A stretch of DNA of 64,000 bases from Mesorhizobium sp. B4-1-4 (GCF_006439395.2 NZ_CP083950.1:1736001-1800000); one strand, 5' to 3'; positions 1 through 10,003 are shown, numbered from the stretch's first letter. Notes: generated by a model from the letters alone, not told the origin. Program-made: numbers and translations.

Positions 1-117
1 TTCATCACCGACCGCTGCGATATCCCGTCGGTGCGCAGGATCTGCCAGGAGGCCGAGGTTCATCTGATCGAAACTTCGCCTGGCGGACCCATTCACGACC
101 ATTTCACAGGCGTGTGA
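1..117 (+). CDS. DeoR-family transcriptional regulator, C-terminal end (probable glpR)
   Basis: The first 38 codons read in frame to a TGA at 115-117; the start lies outside the window. The visible tail (ITDRCDIPSV, then EAEVHLIET) resembles the end of the sugar-phosphate-sensing domain of DeoR-type repressors, where a TD motif precedes the last strand. No DNA-binding domain is visible, so the family call rests on this short tail and on position: it lies directly upstream of and codirectional with glpD, where rhizobial glycerol loci carry a DeoR-type repressor (GlpR). It probably represses the downstream operon in response to glycerol or glycerol 3-phosphate. Confidence 0.6.
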   Translation, partial: FITDRCDIPSVRRICQEAEVHLIETSPGGPIHDHFTGV

Positions 118-200
118 TATTTCGTTTGACATTCGTTATCAGTTCGAAATAATTCCACCACGGTTTCGCAAAAGACCCGAAATGGTGCAATGCGAAATCG
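118..200 (+). promoter_or_regulatory. Candidate glp promoter/operator region with repeated TTCG/CGAA elements
   Basis: The gap between the repressor gene and glpD is unusually rich in TTTCG/TTCG and its complement CGAA. Examples are TTTCG at 120-124, ATTCG near 131, TTCGAAA near 143, TTTCGC near 163, CGAAAT near 178 and GCGAAATCG near 192. DeoR-family repressors of glycerol and sugar operons in alphaproteobacteria often bind spaced TTTCG-type repeats, so this is a plausible GlpR operator overlapping the glpD promoter. I could not fix a -35/-10 pair with confidence. Confidence 0.45.
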
Positions 201-212
201 TTGGAGGAATTT

Positions 213-1739
213 GTGGACGCATCTCAGATCCGTGACATCTTTGTCGTTGGCGGGGGCATCAACGGCTGCGGCATCGCTCGGGACGCCGTTGGCCGCGGGT
301 TCTCGGTTTTCCTCGCCGAGATGAACGACCTCGCCAGCGGAACGTCCTCGGGCTCGACCAAGCTGATCCATGGCGGCCTGCGCTATCTCGAATTCTACGA
401 ATTCCGCCTGGTGCGCGAGGCGCTGATGGAGCGCGAGGTTCTGTGGAAGAACGCACCGCATATCATCTGGCCGATGCGCTTCGTGCTGCCCTATGCCAAG
501 GGCCTGCGTCCCGCCTGGCTGATCAGGCTTGGCCTGTTCCTCTACGACCACATTGGCGGGCGCAAATTGCTGCCGGCGACCAGGACACTCGACATGGCGA
601 GCGATCCGGCGGCCAAACCTCTGAAACCATTGTTCAAAAAGGCTTTTGAATATTCGGACGGCTGGGTCAATGATGCGCGCCTGGTGGCGCTCAACGCCCG
701 CGATGCCGCCGATCGCGGCGCGACGATCCGGACCCGCACGAAGGTGGTCGGAGCCCGTCGTGAAGCCGGCATGTGGGTGATCAAGATCGAGAACCTCAGG
801 ACCGGTGATACCGAGGAGGTCAGGGCCAGGCTGCTGGTCAACGCCGCCGGACCATGGGTCGATCACGTACTCTCCGACGTCGTCGGCCTCAATGACGTGC
901 ACAATGTCCGCCTCGTGCAGGGCAGCCACATCGTCATCGCCAAGAAATTCGACGATCCGCGCGCCTATTTCTTCCAGAACAAGGATGGCCGCATCATTTT
1001 CGCCATTCCCTACGAGGAAGAGTTCACGCTGATCGGCACCACCGACCGGGACTATCCCGGCGATCCGCATGACGTGAAGATCAGCGACGCCGAGATCGAT
1101 TATCTCTGCGCCGCGGCCAGCGAATATTTCGCTCAACCCGTCATGCGGTCCGACATCGTCTGGACCTATTCAGCCGTGCGTCCGCTCTATGATGACGGCG
1201 CCTCCAAGGCGCAGGAAGCAACGCGCGACTATGTGCTGAAGGCCGATGCCGGCGAGGGGTCCGCCCCGATCGTCAATGCCTTCGGCGGCAAGATCACCAC
1301 CTACCGCCGGCTGTCGGAATCGATGCTGGAGAAGATCGAAGGGTTCCTCGGCACACGCGGCAAGCCATGGACCGCCAACGCACCGCTGCCGGGCGGCGAT
1401 TTCCCGGCCACCGGTTTCGATGCGCAGGTGACGAAGCTGAAGGCGGCCTATCCGTTCCTCGATGCGCGCCTCGCCCGCCGGCTGACCCGGCTTTACGGAA
1501 CGCGCGCTCAGGTTCTGCTCGGCCTTGCCAAGTCGAATGCCGAACTCGGCCGCAACTTCGGTGGTGACCTTTACGAGGCCGAGGTGCGCTATCTCGTTGA
1601 AAACGAATGGGCAGTTACGGCGGAGGATGTGCTGTGGCGCCGGACCAAGCGCGGTCTGCACCTTAACCGCGAGCAGGTCGCAGCGCTCGATGAATTCATG
1701 CGCGGCATAAGCCGCCGACATGTCGCTGCTGCCGAATGA
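213..1739 (+). CDS. glpD: Aerobic glycerol-3-phosphate dehydrogenase
   Basis: Oxidises sn-glycerol 3-phosphate to dihydroxyacetone phosphate at the inner membrane, passing electrons via FAD to quinone. The N-terminus has the FAD-binding dinucleotide motif VVGGGINGCGIARDA (about residues 9-23), followed by the family signature SGSTKLIHGGLRYLE. A conserved FGGKITTYR lies near residue 355. The chosen GTG at 213 sits five bases after GGAGG (203-207); an in-frame TTG at 201 overlaps that ribosome site and is unlikely. This gives 508 residues, normal for GlpD. It is the first gene of the glycerol operon, 41 bp before the ABC transporter. Confidence 0.95.
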   Translation: MDASQIRDIFVVGGGINGCGIARDAVGRGFSVFLAEMNDLASGTSSGSTKLIHGGLRYLEFYEFRLVREALMEREVLWKNAPHIIWPMRFVLPYAKGLRPAWLIRLGLFLYDHIGGRKLLPATRTLDMASDPAAKPLKPLFKKAFEYSDGWVNDARLVALNARDAADRGATIRTRTKVVGARREAGMWVIKIENLRTGDTEEVRARLLVNAAGPWVDHVLSDVVGLNDVHNVRLVQGSHIVIAKKFDDPRAYFFQNKDGRIIFAIPYEEEFTLIGTTDRDYPGDPHDVKISDAEIDYLCAAASEYFAQPVMRSDIVWTYSAVRPLYDDGASKAQEATRDYVLKADAGEGSAPIVNAFGGKITTYRRLSESMLEKIEGFLGTRGKPWTANAPLPGGDFPATGFDAQVTKLKAAYPFLDARLARRLTRLYGTRAQVLLGLAKSNAELGRNFGGDLYEAEVRYLVENEWAVTAEDVLWRRTKRGLHLNREQVAALDEFMRGISRRHVAAAE

Positions 1740-1780
1740 AGAGGTTTTGAGCTGATGCAGAAAGCCTGGGAGGAGGCGTC

Positions 1781-2860
1781 ATGCTTGAATTGAGGAACGT
1801 TACCAAGACGGTCGGTGCGGTCGAGCATATTCGCGACGTGTCGCTGACGCTTCAGCACGGCTCGCTCAACGTTCTGCTCGGGCCAACGCTTTCCGGCAAG
1901 ACCAGCCTGATGCGGCTGATGGCCGGCCTCGATGTGCCGACCACGGGTTCGGTCTGGTTCGACGGCCGCGACGTCACCGGCACGCCGGTGCAGAAGCGCA
2001 AGATCGCCATGGTCTACCAGCAGTTCATCAACTATCCGGCGATGACCGTCTACGAGAACATCGCCTCGCCGCTGCGGGTGGCCGGCGTAGAGCAGGGCAA
2101 GATCGACAGCCAGGTGCGCGAGGCCGCGGCGCTGCTCAAGCTGACGCCCTATCTCGACCGCACACCGCTCAACCTTTCAGGCGGCCAGCAGCAGCGCACC
2201 GCGCTGGCGCGCGCCATCGTCAAGAATGCCAGCCTGGTGCTGCTCGACGAACCGCTGGCCAATCTCGACTACAAGCTGCGCGAGGAATTGCGGGCTGAAC
2301 TGCCGAGGATCTTCGCCGCCGCCGGCACCATCTTCGTCTATGCCACCACCGAGCCGCACGAAGCGCTGCTGCTGGGCGGCAACACGGCGACGCTGTCGGA
2401 AGGCCGGATCACGCAGTTCGGACCGACGATCGATGTTTTCCGCAAGCCGATCGATCTGGTGACGGCCAGGACATTCGCCGATCCGCCGCTCAACACCATC
2501 GTGCTGGCCAAGAAGGGGCCCGACTTCCTGCTGGAGGGCGGCGTCAAACTGCCGGTGCCGACGGAACTCGTGGGCATCGCCGACGGCAATTACACGATCG
2601 GCTTCCAGCCGCATCACCTGTCGCTCGAACGGCCTGATGCCTTGGCGGTACCGGTGCGGGCGAAAGTCATCATCACCGAGATCACCGGCTCCGAGAGTTT
2701 CGTCCATCTCGACTTCGCCGATGCCCGCTGGGTGATGCTGACCCATGGCATCAGGGATTTCGAGACCGACGCGGTGGTCGAAGTGTTCATCGATCCGCGT
2801 CACATCATGGTCTTCGACCAGCACGGCCGCGCCGTGACCGCGCCGAAGCTGGCGGCATAG
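1781..2860 (+). CDS. glpS: Glycerol ABC transporter ATP-binding subunit GlpS
   Basis: One of two ATPases of the glycerol importer, matching the glpSTPQUV system described in Rhizobium leguminosarum. The nucleotide-binding domain has Walker A GPTLSGKT (residues 34-41), Q-loop QQ near 80-81, canonical signature LSGGQ (132-136), Walker B LVLLDEP (152-158) and D-loop NLD (161-163). The switch (H-loop) histidine is missing: the segment reads YATTEPHEA, with Thr190 where YVTHDQTEA is usual. A C-terminal regulatory/OB-like region follows from about residue 240, as in the MalK/UgpC class. The start is ATG 1781 after GGAGG. The next gene begins nine bases after its stop. Confidence 0.9.
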   Translation: MLELRNVTKTVGAVEHIRDVSLTLQHGSLNVLLGPTLSGKTSLMRLMAGLDVPTTGSVWFDGRDVTGTPVQKRKIAMVYQQFINYPAMTVYENIASPLRVAGVEQGKIDSQVREAAALLKLTPYLDRTPLNLSGGQQQRTALARAIVKNASLVLLDEPLANLDYKLREELRAELPRIFAAAGTIFVYATTEPHEALLLGGNTATLSEGRITQFGPTIDVFRKPIDLVTARTFADPPLNTIVLAKKGPDFLLEGGVKLPVPTELVGIADGNYTIGFQPHHLSLERPDALAVPVRAKVIITEITGSESFVHLDFADARWVMLTHGIRDFETDAVVEVFIDPRHIMVFDQHGRAVTAPKLAA

Positions 2861-2869
2861 GAGGGCGAT

Positions 2870-3937
2870 ATGGCGCGCATCGACGTCAACCATGTCAGGC
2901 ATTCCTATCTGCCTAACCCGCGAACGGACGCCGATTTCGCGCTGCGGGAAGTGCATCATACGTTCGAGGATGGCGGCGCCTATGCGCTGCTTGGGCCATC
3001 CGGCTGCGGCAAGACCACACTGCTCAACATCATTTCAGGCCTGCTTCATCCCTCGCACGGCCAGTTGCTGTTCAACGGCAGGGACGTGACCAACCTGTCG
3101 ACGCAGGAGCGCAATATCGCACAGGTGTTCCAGTTCCCGGTCATCTACGACACAATGACCGTCTACGACAATCTGGCGTTCCCGCTGCGCAATCGCGGCG
3201 TGACGGAGGCCGACGTCGACCGCAAGGTGCGCGAGACGCTGGAAATGATCGACCTGGCCTCCTGGGCCAAGAAGAAGGCGAGAGGGCTGACCGCCGACCA
3301 GAAGCAGAAAATATCGCTCGGGCGCGGGTTGGTCCGCTCGGACGTCAACGCCATCCTGTTCGACGAGCCGCTGACGGTCATCGATCCGCACATGAAATGG
3401 GTGCTGCGCTCGCAGTTGAAGCAACTTCACCGCCGTTTCGGCTACACTATGGTCTATGTCACCCACGACCAGACCGAGGCCCTGACCTTCGCCGACCAGG
3501 TCGTGGTCATGTATGATGGCGGCATCGTGCAGATCGGCTCGCCGGCGGAACTGTTCGAACGGCCGCGCCATACCTTCGTGGGCTACTTTATCGGCTCGCC
3601 CGGCATGAATGTCATGCCGGTGGCGATCGACGGCAGGACGGCGACGCTCGGCTCGCAGCGCATCGAACTGCCTGGTGTGCCGAAGGCCGGCAGCGGCGCC
3701 GTCGAACTCGGCATTCGCCCCGAATATATCAGGCTCGGCCGCGATGGCATGGCCGTTTCGATCAGCAAGGTCGAGGATCTTGGCCGCCACAAGGTGGTGC
3801 GCGCCAAGCTGGAGGGTCGCGACATCGCGGCGGTCATCGGCGAGGACGAGATCGTTCCAGCCGAGCCCAAAGTGCGGTTCGATCCTGCCGGCATCAACAT
3901 CTATGCCGATTCCTGGCGTGTCGAGATGGGGGCTTAG
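2870..3937 (+). CDS. glpT: Glycerol ABC transporter ATP-binding subunit GlpT
   Basis: Second ATPase of the importer, a paralogue of the preceding protein. It keeps Walker A GPSGCGKT (42-49), Walker B AILFDEP (161-167) and switch histidine H199 in YVTHDQTEA. Its ABC signature is degenerate: LTADQ (140-144) replaces LSGGQ. Because the GlpS defect lies in the opposite element, a GlpS-GlpT heterodimer would have one complete ATP site (GlpT Walker A/B/H-loop with GlpS LSGGQ) and one impaired site. Start ATG 2870 follows GGAGG. The stop codon abuts the ATG of the next gene. The symbol follows rhizobial usage and is unrelated to the E. coli glycerol-3-phosphate antiporter GlpT. Confidence 0.9.
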   Translation: MARIDVNHVRHSYLPNPRTDADFALREVHHTFEDGGAYALLGPSGCGKTTLLNIISGLLHPSHGQLLFNGRDVTNLSTQERNIAQVFQFPVIYDTMTVYDNLAFPLRNRGVTEADVDRKVRETLEMIDLASWAKKKARGLTADQKQKISLGRGLVRSDVNAILFDEPLTVIDPHMKWVLRSQLKQLHRRFGYTMVYVTHDQTEALTFADQVVVMYDGGIVQIGSPAELFERPRHTFVGYFIGSPGMNVMPVAIDGRTATLGSQRIELPGVPKAGSGAVELGIRPEYIRLGRDGMAVSISKVEDLGRHKVVRAKLEGRDIAAVIGEDEIVPAEPKVRFDPAGINIYADSWRVEMGA

Positions 3938-4804
3938 ATGGAAAAGACCTGGAACAACAAGGCCTGGTTCCTGGTGCTGCCGGTGCTGGTGCTGGTAGCG
4001 TTCTCGGCCGTCATCCCGCTGATGACCGTCGTCAATTATTCGGTGCAGGACACGTTCGGCAACAACGTCTTCTTCTGGGCCGGAACGGAGTGGTTCGAGG
4101 AATTGTTGCATTCCGACCGCTTCTGGGAGGCGATGGCCCGCAACCTGATTTTTTCCTTCATCATCCTGGCCATCGAGGTTCCGCTTGGCGTCTTCATAGC
4201 GCTCAACATGCCGAAGAAGGGCTGGGGGGTGCCGGTTTGTCTGGTCTTGATGGCGCTGCCGCTGCTGATCCCGTGGAACGTGGTCGGTACCATCTGGCAG
4301 GTATTCGGGCGCGGCGACATCGGTCTGATGGGCTATTACCTCAACGCCCTCGGCATCGACTACAATTACGTACAGGATCCGTTCGATGCCTGGGTGACGA
4401 TCATCATCATGGACGTTTGGCACTGGACCAGTCTGGTCGTGCTGCTCTGTTATGCCGGTCTGGTCTCGATTCCGGACGCCTTTTACCAGGCGGCCAAGAT
4501 CGACGGCGCGTCGCGCTGGGCGGTGTTCCGCTATATCCAATTGCCGAAGATGCAGCGCGTGCTGTTGATCGCCGTGCTGCTGCGCTTCATGGACAGTTTC
4601 ATGATCTACACCGAACCCTTCGTCGTTACCGGCGGCGGCCCGGGCAATTCGACGACGTTCCTGTCGATCGACCTGGTCAAGACGGCGCTCGGCCAGTTCG
4701 ACCTCGGTCCGGCAGCGGCCATGTCGCTGGTCTACTTCCTCATCATCCTGTTGTTGTCGTGGATCTTCTACACCGTGATGACCAATTACGACGCGGAGCG
4801 CTGA
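3938..4804 (+). CDS. glpP: Glycerol ABC transporter permease GlpP
   Basis: Inner-membrane permease of the MalF/UgpA type (288 residues, about six hydrophobic segments). The cytoplasmic EAA-type coupling loop reads YQAAKIDGASRWAVFRYIQL near residues 185-204, followed by the LP that usually ends this motif. The first transmembrane segment lies at residues 8-30 and the last at about 258-280. It pairs with GlpQ to form the channel and contacts the GlpS/GlpT ATPases. Its ATG starts immediately after the glpT stop, and the glpQ ATG follows its own stop by one base, so translation is probably coupled. Confidence 0.9.
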   Translation: MEKTWNNKAWFLVLPVLVLVAFSAVIPLMTVVNYSVQDTFGNNVFFWAGTEWFEELLHSDRFWEAMARNLIFSFIILAIEVPLGVFIALNMPKKGWGVPVCLVLMALPLLIPWNVVGTIWQVFGRGDIGLMGYYLNALGIDYNYVQDPFDAWVTIIIMDVWHWTSLVVLLCYAGLVSIPDAFYQAAKIDGASRWAVFRYIQLPKMQRVLLIAVLLRFMDSFMIYTEPFVVTGGGPGNSTTFLSIDLVKTALGQFDLGPAAAMSLVYFLIILLLSWIFYTVMTNYDAER

Positions 4805-4805
4805 G

Positions 4806-5726
<921 letters not shown>

Positions 5727-5729
5727 TCC

Positions 5730-6017
5730 ATGAACCTCAATTTCTCCTGGATGGCGTGGACCTGGCCGACGGCCGCGTTCTTTGTCGTCATCGCGCTGCT
5801 TCTGTTTGGCATGGGTGTTTGGGAATACGCTTCGCCGGGTGGCAACCCGCGCGTCGGCGTGCTGCGCTTCGAGACGACGCGCGGCGATCGCCTTTTCGTT
5901 TCGCTGCTTGGCAGCGCCTTTATCCATCTCGCTTGGTTGGGTCTCGTTGGATCCAATCTGTGGTGGGCTCTCGCTCTCTCCGTGCTCTACGCCGTTGGCG
6001 TGTTCCGCTACGTATAG
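5730..6017 (+). CDS. glpU: Small integral membrane protein GlpU (DUF2160-type)
   Basis: A 95-residue hydrophobic protein with probable membrane segments at about residues 8-30, 58-75 and 77-93, separated by a polar loop (ASPGGNPRVGVLRFETTRGD). It corresponds in position, size and topology to the DUF2160 protein encoded between the permeases and the binding protein of rhizobial glycerol operons. Its molecular role is not known to me; an accessory subunit of the permease is the simplest inference. The start is ATG 5730, three bases after glpQ. Confidence 0.85.
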   Translation: MNLNFSWMAWTWPTAAFFVVIALLLFGMGVWEYASPGGNPRVGVLRFETTRGDRLFVSLLGSAFIHLAWLGLVGSNLWWALALSVLYAVGVFRYV

Positions 6018-6100
6018 AGGGAGATACTGATGGAGCGGCCGCGTGTCGGCGGACGGTCCAGATCGCACTTGAAACCTTTTAAAAACTCGGAGGAGACACA

Positions 6101-7825
6101 ATGCGACGGCAATTTTTAACGTCAACGACTGCCCTTGTCCTGTTGCTCGGTGCGGGCAATGCCTATGCCGGAATGGATGAAGCAAAGACCTTTCTCGACA
6201 AGGAGATAGGCGATCTGTCGACGCTTTCGCGCGCCGACCAGGAAAAGGAAATGCAGTGGTTCATCGATGCGGCCAAACCGTTTGCCGGCATGGACATCAA
6301 GGTCGTCTCGGAAACCTTGACCACACACCAGTACGAATCGCAGGTGCTGGCGCCTGCTTTCACCGCAATTACCGGCATCAAGGTCACGCACGACGTTATC
6401 CAGGAAGGTGACGTCGTTGAGAAGATCCAGACCCAGATGCAGACCGGCCAGAACATCTATGACGGCTGGGTCAACGATTCGGATCTTATCGGTACCCACT
6501 GGCGCTACCAGCAGGTGCGAAACCTGACTGACTGGATGGCGGGCGAAGGCAAGGACGTCACCGATCCGATGCTCGATGTCAACGACTTCATCGGCACCAA
6601 GTTCACCACAGCGCCGGACAAGAAGCTCTACCAGCTTCCCGACCAGCAGTTCGCAAACCTCTACTGGTTCCGCTACGACTGGTTCAACGACGAGAAGAAC
6701 AAGGCCGACTTCAAGGCGAAGTACGGCTATGACCTCGGCGTGCCTGTCAACTGGTCGGCTTACGAGGACATCGCTGAATTCTTCACCGGCCGCGACGTCG
6801 GCGGCAAGAAGGTCTACGGCCACATGGACTACGGCAAGAAGGATCCGTCGCTCGGCTGGCGGTTTACGGACGCCTGGCTGTCGATGGCCGGCAATGGCGA
6901 CAAAGGCCTGCCGAACGGCCTGCCGGTTGACGAATGGGGCATCAAGGTGGACGAGAACTCTCGCCCGGTCGGCTCATGCGTGGCGCGGGGCGGCGATACC
7001 AACGGCCCGGCGTCGGTCTATGCGATCCAGAAATACCTCGACTGGTTGAAGGCCTATGCGCCGCCGGAGGCGCAAGGCATGACCTTCTCTGAATCGGGCC
7101 CGGTTCCGTCGCAAGGCAACGTGGCGCAGCAGATCTTCTGGTACACCGCCTTCACCGCCGACATGGTCAAGCCCGGCCTGCCTGTCATGAACGACGACGG
7201 CACGCCGAAGTGGCGCATGGCGCCGTCGCCGCACGGCTCCTACTGGAAGGACGGCATGAAGCTCGGCTACCAAGACGTCGGCTCGTGGACGCTGATGAAG
7301 TCGACGCCGACCGACCGCGCCAAGGCCGCCTGGCTCTATGCTCAGTTCGTCATCTCCAAGACCGTGGATGTGAAGAAGAGCCATGTCGGCCTCACCTTCA
7401 TCCGCGACTCCACGATCCACGACAAGAGCTTCACCGAACGCGCTCCCAAGCTCGGCGGGCTGATCGAGTTCTACCGTTCGCCGGCGCGCGTACAGTGGAC
7501 GCCGACTGGCACCAACGTTCCCGATTATCCGAAGCTGGCGCAGCTCTGGTGGCAGAACATCGGTGACGCCTCGTCGGGAGCCAAGTCGCCGCAGGAGGCA
7601 ATGAATGGCCTCTGCGCCGATCAGGAGAAGGTTCTGGAGCGTATCGGGAAGTCGGGTGTCCAGGGCGATATCGGTCCGAAGATGGCCGAAGAGCATGACC
7701 TTGCTTACTGGAACGCCGACGCGGTGAAGAAGGGCAACCTCGCGCCGCAGCTAAAGCTCGATAACGAGAAGGAAAAGCCGATCACCATCAACTATGACGA
7801 ATTGGTCAAGAGCTGGCAGAAGTAA
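6101..7825 (+). CDS. glpV: Glycerol ABC transporter substrate-binding protein GlpV
   Basis: Periplasmic binding protein of the glycerol importer. A Sec signal peptide is clear: basic MRRQ, a hydrophobic stretch to about residue 19, then AYA before a likely cut at residue 23/24. The mature protein (about 551 residues) is longer than most sugar-binding proteins but fits this glycerol family. Aromatic-rich segments (NLYWFRYDWFN, QQIFWYTAF) are typical of polyol and sugar sites. Start ATG 6101 follows a strong GGAGG at 6090-6094. The larger 83-bp gap before it is usual where the binding protein is made in excess over the membrane subunits. Confidence 0.9.
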   Translation: MRRQFLTSTTALVLLLGAGNAYAGMDEAKTFLDKEIGDLSTLSRADQEKEMQWFIDAAKPFAGMDIKVVSETLTTHQYESQVLAPAFTAITGIKVTHDVIQEGDVVEKIQTQMQTGQNIYDGWVNDSDLIGTHWRYQQVRNLTDWMAGEGKDVTDPMLDVNDFIGTKFTTAPDKKLYQLPDQQFANLYWFRYDWFNDEKNKADFKAKYGYDLGVPVNWSAYEDIAEFFTGRDVGGKKVYGHMDYGKKDPSLGWRFTDAWLSMAGNGDKGLPNGLPVDEWGIKVDENSRPVGSCVARGGDTNGPASVYAIQKYLDWLKAYAPPEAQGMTFSESGPVPSQGNVAQQIFWYTAFTADMVKPGLPVMNDDGTPKWRMAPSPHGSYWKDGMKLGYQDVGSWTLMKSTPTDRAKAAWLYAQFVISKTVDVKKSHVGLTFIRDSTIHDKSFTERAPKLGGLIEFYRSPARVQWTPTGTNVPDYPKLAQLWWQNIGDASSGAKSPQEAMNGLCADQEKVLERIGKSGVQGDIGPKMAEEHDLAYWNADAVKKGNLAPQLKLDNEKEKPITINYDELVKSWQK

Positions 7826-7862
7826 GACGATCCATGCGGGCGCCGTGCCCGTGTGAAATTGG

Positions 7863-7893
7863 GGGAGGCGGCGCATTGCCGTCTCCCTTCTTT
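7863..7893 (+). terminator. Hairpin with T-rich tail between glpV and glpK
   Basis: A ten-base stem GGGAGGCGGC (7863-7872) pairs with GCCGTCTCCC (7878-7887) with one G-T pair and a five-base loop, followed by TTCTTT. It looks like a rho-independent terminator or a 3' stabiliser for the transporter mRNA. With glpK only 91 bases past the glpV stop, it may act as a partial terminator that lowers kinase expression relative to the importer. Confidence 0.6.
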
Positions 7894-7916
7894 GTGTCAA
7901 GGCGGAGGACGCGGGA

Positions 7917-9410
7917 ATGAGCGGTTTTGTGCTGGCAATCGACCAGGGAACGACATCGACCCGGGCAATTCTGTTCGACGGCGACATGAAAGTCGTCGGC
8001 AGCGGGCAGCAGGAATTCACCCAGCACTATCCCGCGTCCGGTTGGGTCGAGCACGATCCGGAAGAAATCTGGGCAAGTGTCGTGGCTACCGTGAAAGCCG
8101 CGCTGAGGGCCCCCGATTGTGAGGCTTCGGATGTGGCCGCCATCGGCATTACCAACCAACGCGAGACCGTCGTCATCTGGGACAAGGCGACCGGCAAGCC
8201 GATCCACAATGCCATCGTCTGGCAGGACCGCCGCACCGCGCCGCTCTGCCAAAAATTGAAGAAGCAGGACCTGGAGAAGAAATTCACCCGCAAGACAGGG
8301 CTGCTGCTTGATCCCTATTTTTCCGGCACAAAGATCGCCTGGATGCTGGACAAGGTGAAAGGCGCCAGGAAACGCGCGGAGAGGGGCGAATTGCTGGCAG
8401 GTACCATCGATAGTTTCCTGATCTGGCGGCTGACCGGCGGCAAGGTCCACGCCACCGATGCCACCAACGCCTCGCGCACGCTGGTCTACAACATCGCTGA
8501 GAATATTTGGGACGACGAACTGCTTTCCATCCTGCGTATCCCCGCCGCTTTGCTGCCTGAGGTGAAGAACTGCGCCGACGATTATGGGGTGACGGAAAAG
8601 AGCCTGTTTGGCGCGGAGATACGAATCCTCGGTGTCGCCGGCGACCAGCATGCCGCGACCATCGGCCAGGCCTGCTTCGAGCCAGGCATGATGAAGTCCA
8701 CCTATGGCACAGGCTGCTTCGCGCTGCTCAATACCGGCGCCGATCTGGTGCGCTCGAAGAACCGGCTGCTGACCACGATTGCCTACCGGCTGAACGGCAA
8801 CACCACCTATGCGCTGGAAGGCTCGATCTTCATTGCCGGCGCCGCCGTGCAGTGGCTGCGCGACGGCATCAAGGTGATCGGCAAGGCCGAGCAGAGCGGC
8901 AAACTGGCTGCCGAAGCCGATCCGACACAGAACGTTTATTTGGTGCCGGCCTTCGTCGGATTGGGCGCGCCGCATTGGGACGCGGACGCGCGCGGCGCCA
9001 TCTTCGGGCTGACGCGCAATTCGGGCCCGGCGGAATTTGCCCGCGCCGCACTCGAATCCGTCGCCTTCCAGACCGGCGACCTGCTGGACGCCATGCGCAA
9101 GGACTGGAAAGGCGCCTCGGCCCGGACCGTGCTTCGGGTCGATGGCGGCATGGTGGCGTCCGACTGGACGATGCAGCGGCTGGCCGACATACTCGATGCG
9201 CCGGTCGACCGCCCGACCATCCTGGAGACGACAGCGCTGGGTGCGGCCTGGCTGGCCGGCTCGAAGGCAGGCGTGTGGCCCAAGGCGAAGGAATTCGCCA
9301 AGACCTGGGCGCTCGACCGGCGATTCAAACCGGACATGGACGTCGCCATACGATCCGCCAAACTGGCAGGCTGGCGCGATGCCGTGCGCAGGACCCTGAG
9401 CTCGCAATAA
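7917..9410 (+). CDS. glpK: Glycerol kinase
   Basis: Phosphorylates glycerol to sn-glycerol 3-phosphate, the substrate of GlpD, trapping imported glycerol. FGGY-family features are clear: phosphate-binding [13 protein letters not shown] at residues 7-19, [12 protein letters not shown] near 78-89, [12 protein letters not shown] near 263 and [11 protein letters not shown] near 405. The 497-residue length is normal. Start ATG 7917 lies eight bases after GGAGG (7904-7908). It closes the glycerol locus. Confidence 0.96.
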   Translation: MSGFVLAIDQGTTSTRAILFDGDMKVVGSGQQEFTQHYPASGWVEHDPEEIWASVVATVKAALRAPDCEASDVAAIGITNQRETVVIWDKATGKPIHNAIVWQDRRTAPLCQKLKKQDLEKKFTRKTGLLLDPYFSGTKIAWMLDKVKGARKRAERGELLAGTIDSFLIWRLTGGKVHATDATNASRTLVYNIAENIWDDELLSILRIPAALLPEVKNCADDYGVTEKSLFGAEIRILGVAGDQHAATIGQACFEPGMMKSTYGTGCFALLNTGADLVRSKNRLLTTIAYRLNGNTTYALEGSIFIAGAAVQWLRDGIKVIGKAEQSGKLAAEADPTQNVYLVPAFVGLGAPHWDADARGAIFGLTRNSGPAEFARAALESVAFQTGDLLDAMRKDWKGASARTVLRVDGGMVASDWTMQRLADILDAPVDRPTILETTALGAAWLAGSKAGVWPKAKEFAKTWALDRRFKPDMDVAIRSAKLAGWRDAVRRTLSSQ

Positions 9411-9423
9411 GGGGACTGCGCGG

Positions 9424-9915
9424 ATGAATGTGGGGGAAATGACGCCAGATTGGTATTCTGATTGGCGCGATGAGGCCTTCGAACAGCTGAAGGTCAAGAA
9501 CGAGCGCCTGCACAAAGATTTCCGCCTCGGCACCTGGCCGCGCTATGACTATGACCTGAAAACTGGGAAGCTCCTGTTCTCGGAGGAAGGAACGGTGAAG
9601 GTCATTGCCGAGATCCAGATCGCGGGCACCACGAGCGCCAAGGCAAACAACTGGCTCTGGGCCTGGGCAAACGCAAATTTGCCTGGCGAACTCCTCGGCG
9701 ACGCAAAGCTGGTTCGGTCCTTCGGGGAGAAGAATGGCATAGACGAACTGGCCCGGGCCTATGTGACGGATGGGAACAACGACCTTGAACCGCTCGGTTG
9801 GGAACTGACCGGAGCAATGGTGCGGATTTGCAATGCCCTTGGCGCCTATCGCTCTCCAAGCGGCGAAGGTGGTGGACTTTATTTAATCATCAAAAGGATC
9901 GGCTGGGCCAACTGA
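9424..9915 (+). CDS. DUF6882-like uncharacterised protein
   Basis: A soluble 163-residue protein with no signal peptide or membrane segment. The WLWAWANANLP motif near residues 77-87 and the following acidic/aromatic region match my memory of the DUF6882 group, a family without assigned function; this is recognition from memory. It begins 13 bases after glpK and could be cotranscribed, but it has no evident link to glycerol metabolism. ATG 9424 and ATG 9439 are both possible starts. A perfect hairpin follows the gene. Confidence 0.65.
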   Translation: MNVGEMTPDWYSDWRDEAFEQLKVKNERLHKDFRLGTWPRYDYDLKTGKLLFSEEGTVKVIAEIQIAGTTSAKANNWLWAWANANLPGELLGDAKLVRSFGEKNGIDELARAYVTDGNNDLEPLGWELTGAMVRICNALGAYRSPSGEGGGLYLIIKRIGWAN

Positions 9916-9949
9916 TTCGATCCTTTTTTACGATCTCAAGACCATGGGA

Positions 9950-9976
9950 AACCCCGCGCCCGTCCGGCGCGGGGTT
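9950..9976. terminator. Perfect 11-bp hairpin between convergent genes
   Basis: AACCCCGCGCC (9950-9960) pairs exactly with GGCGCGGGGTT (9966-9976) around a CGTCC loop. It lies between the DUF6882-like gene on the plus strand and the BA14K-like gene on the minus strand. Neither side has a long U-tract, but the position and GC-rich stem fit a bidirectional terminator. Confidence 0.7.
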
Positions 9977-10003
9977 AAAGAGACTCGTCCTTGATAGCTC
10001 CAA

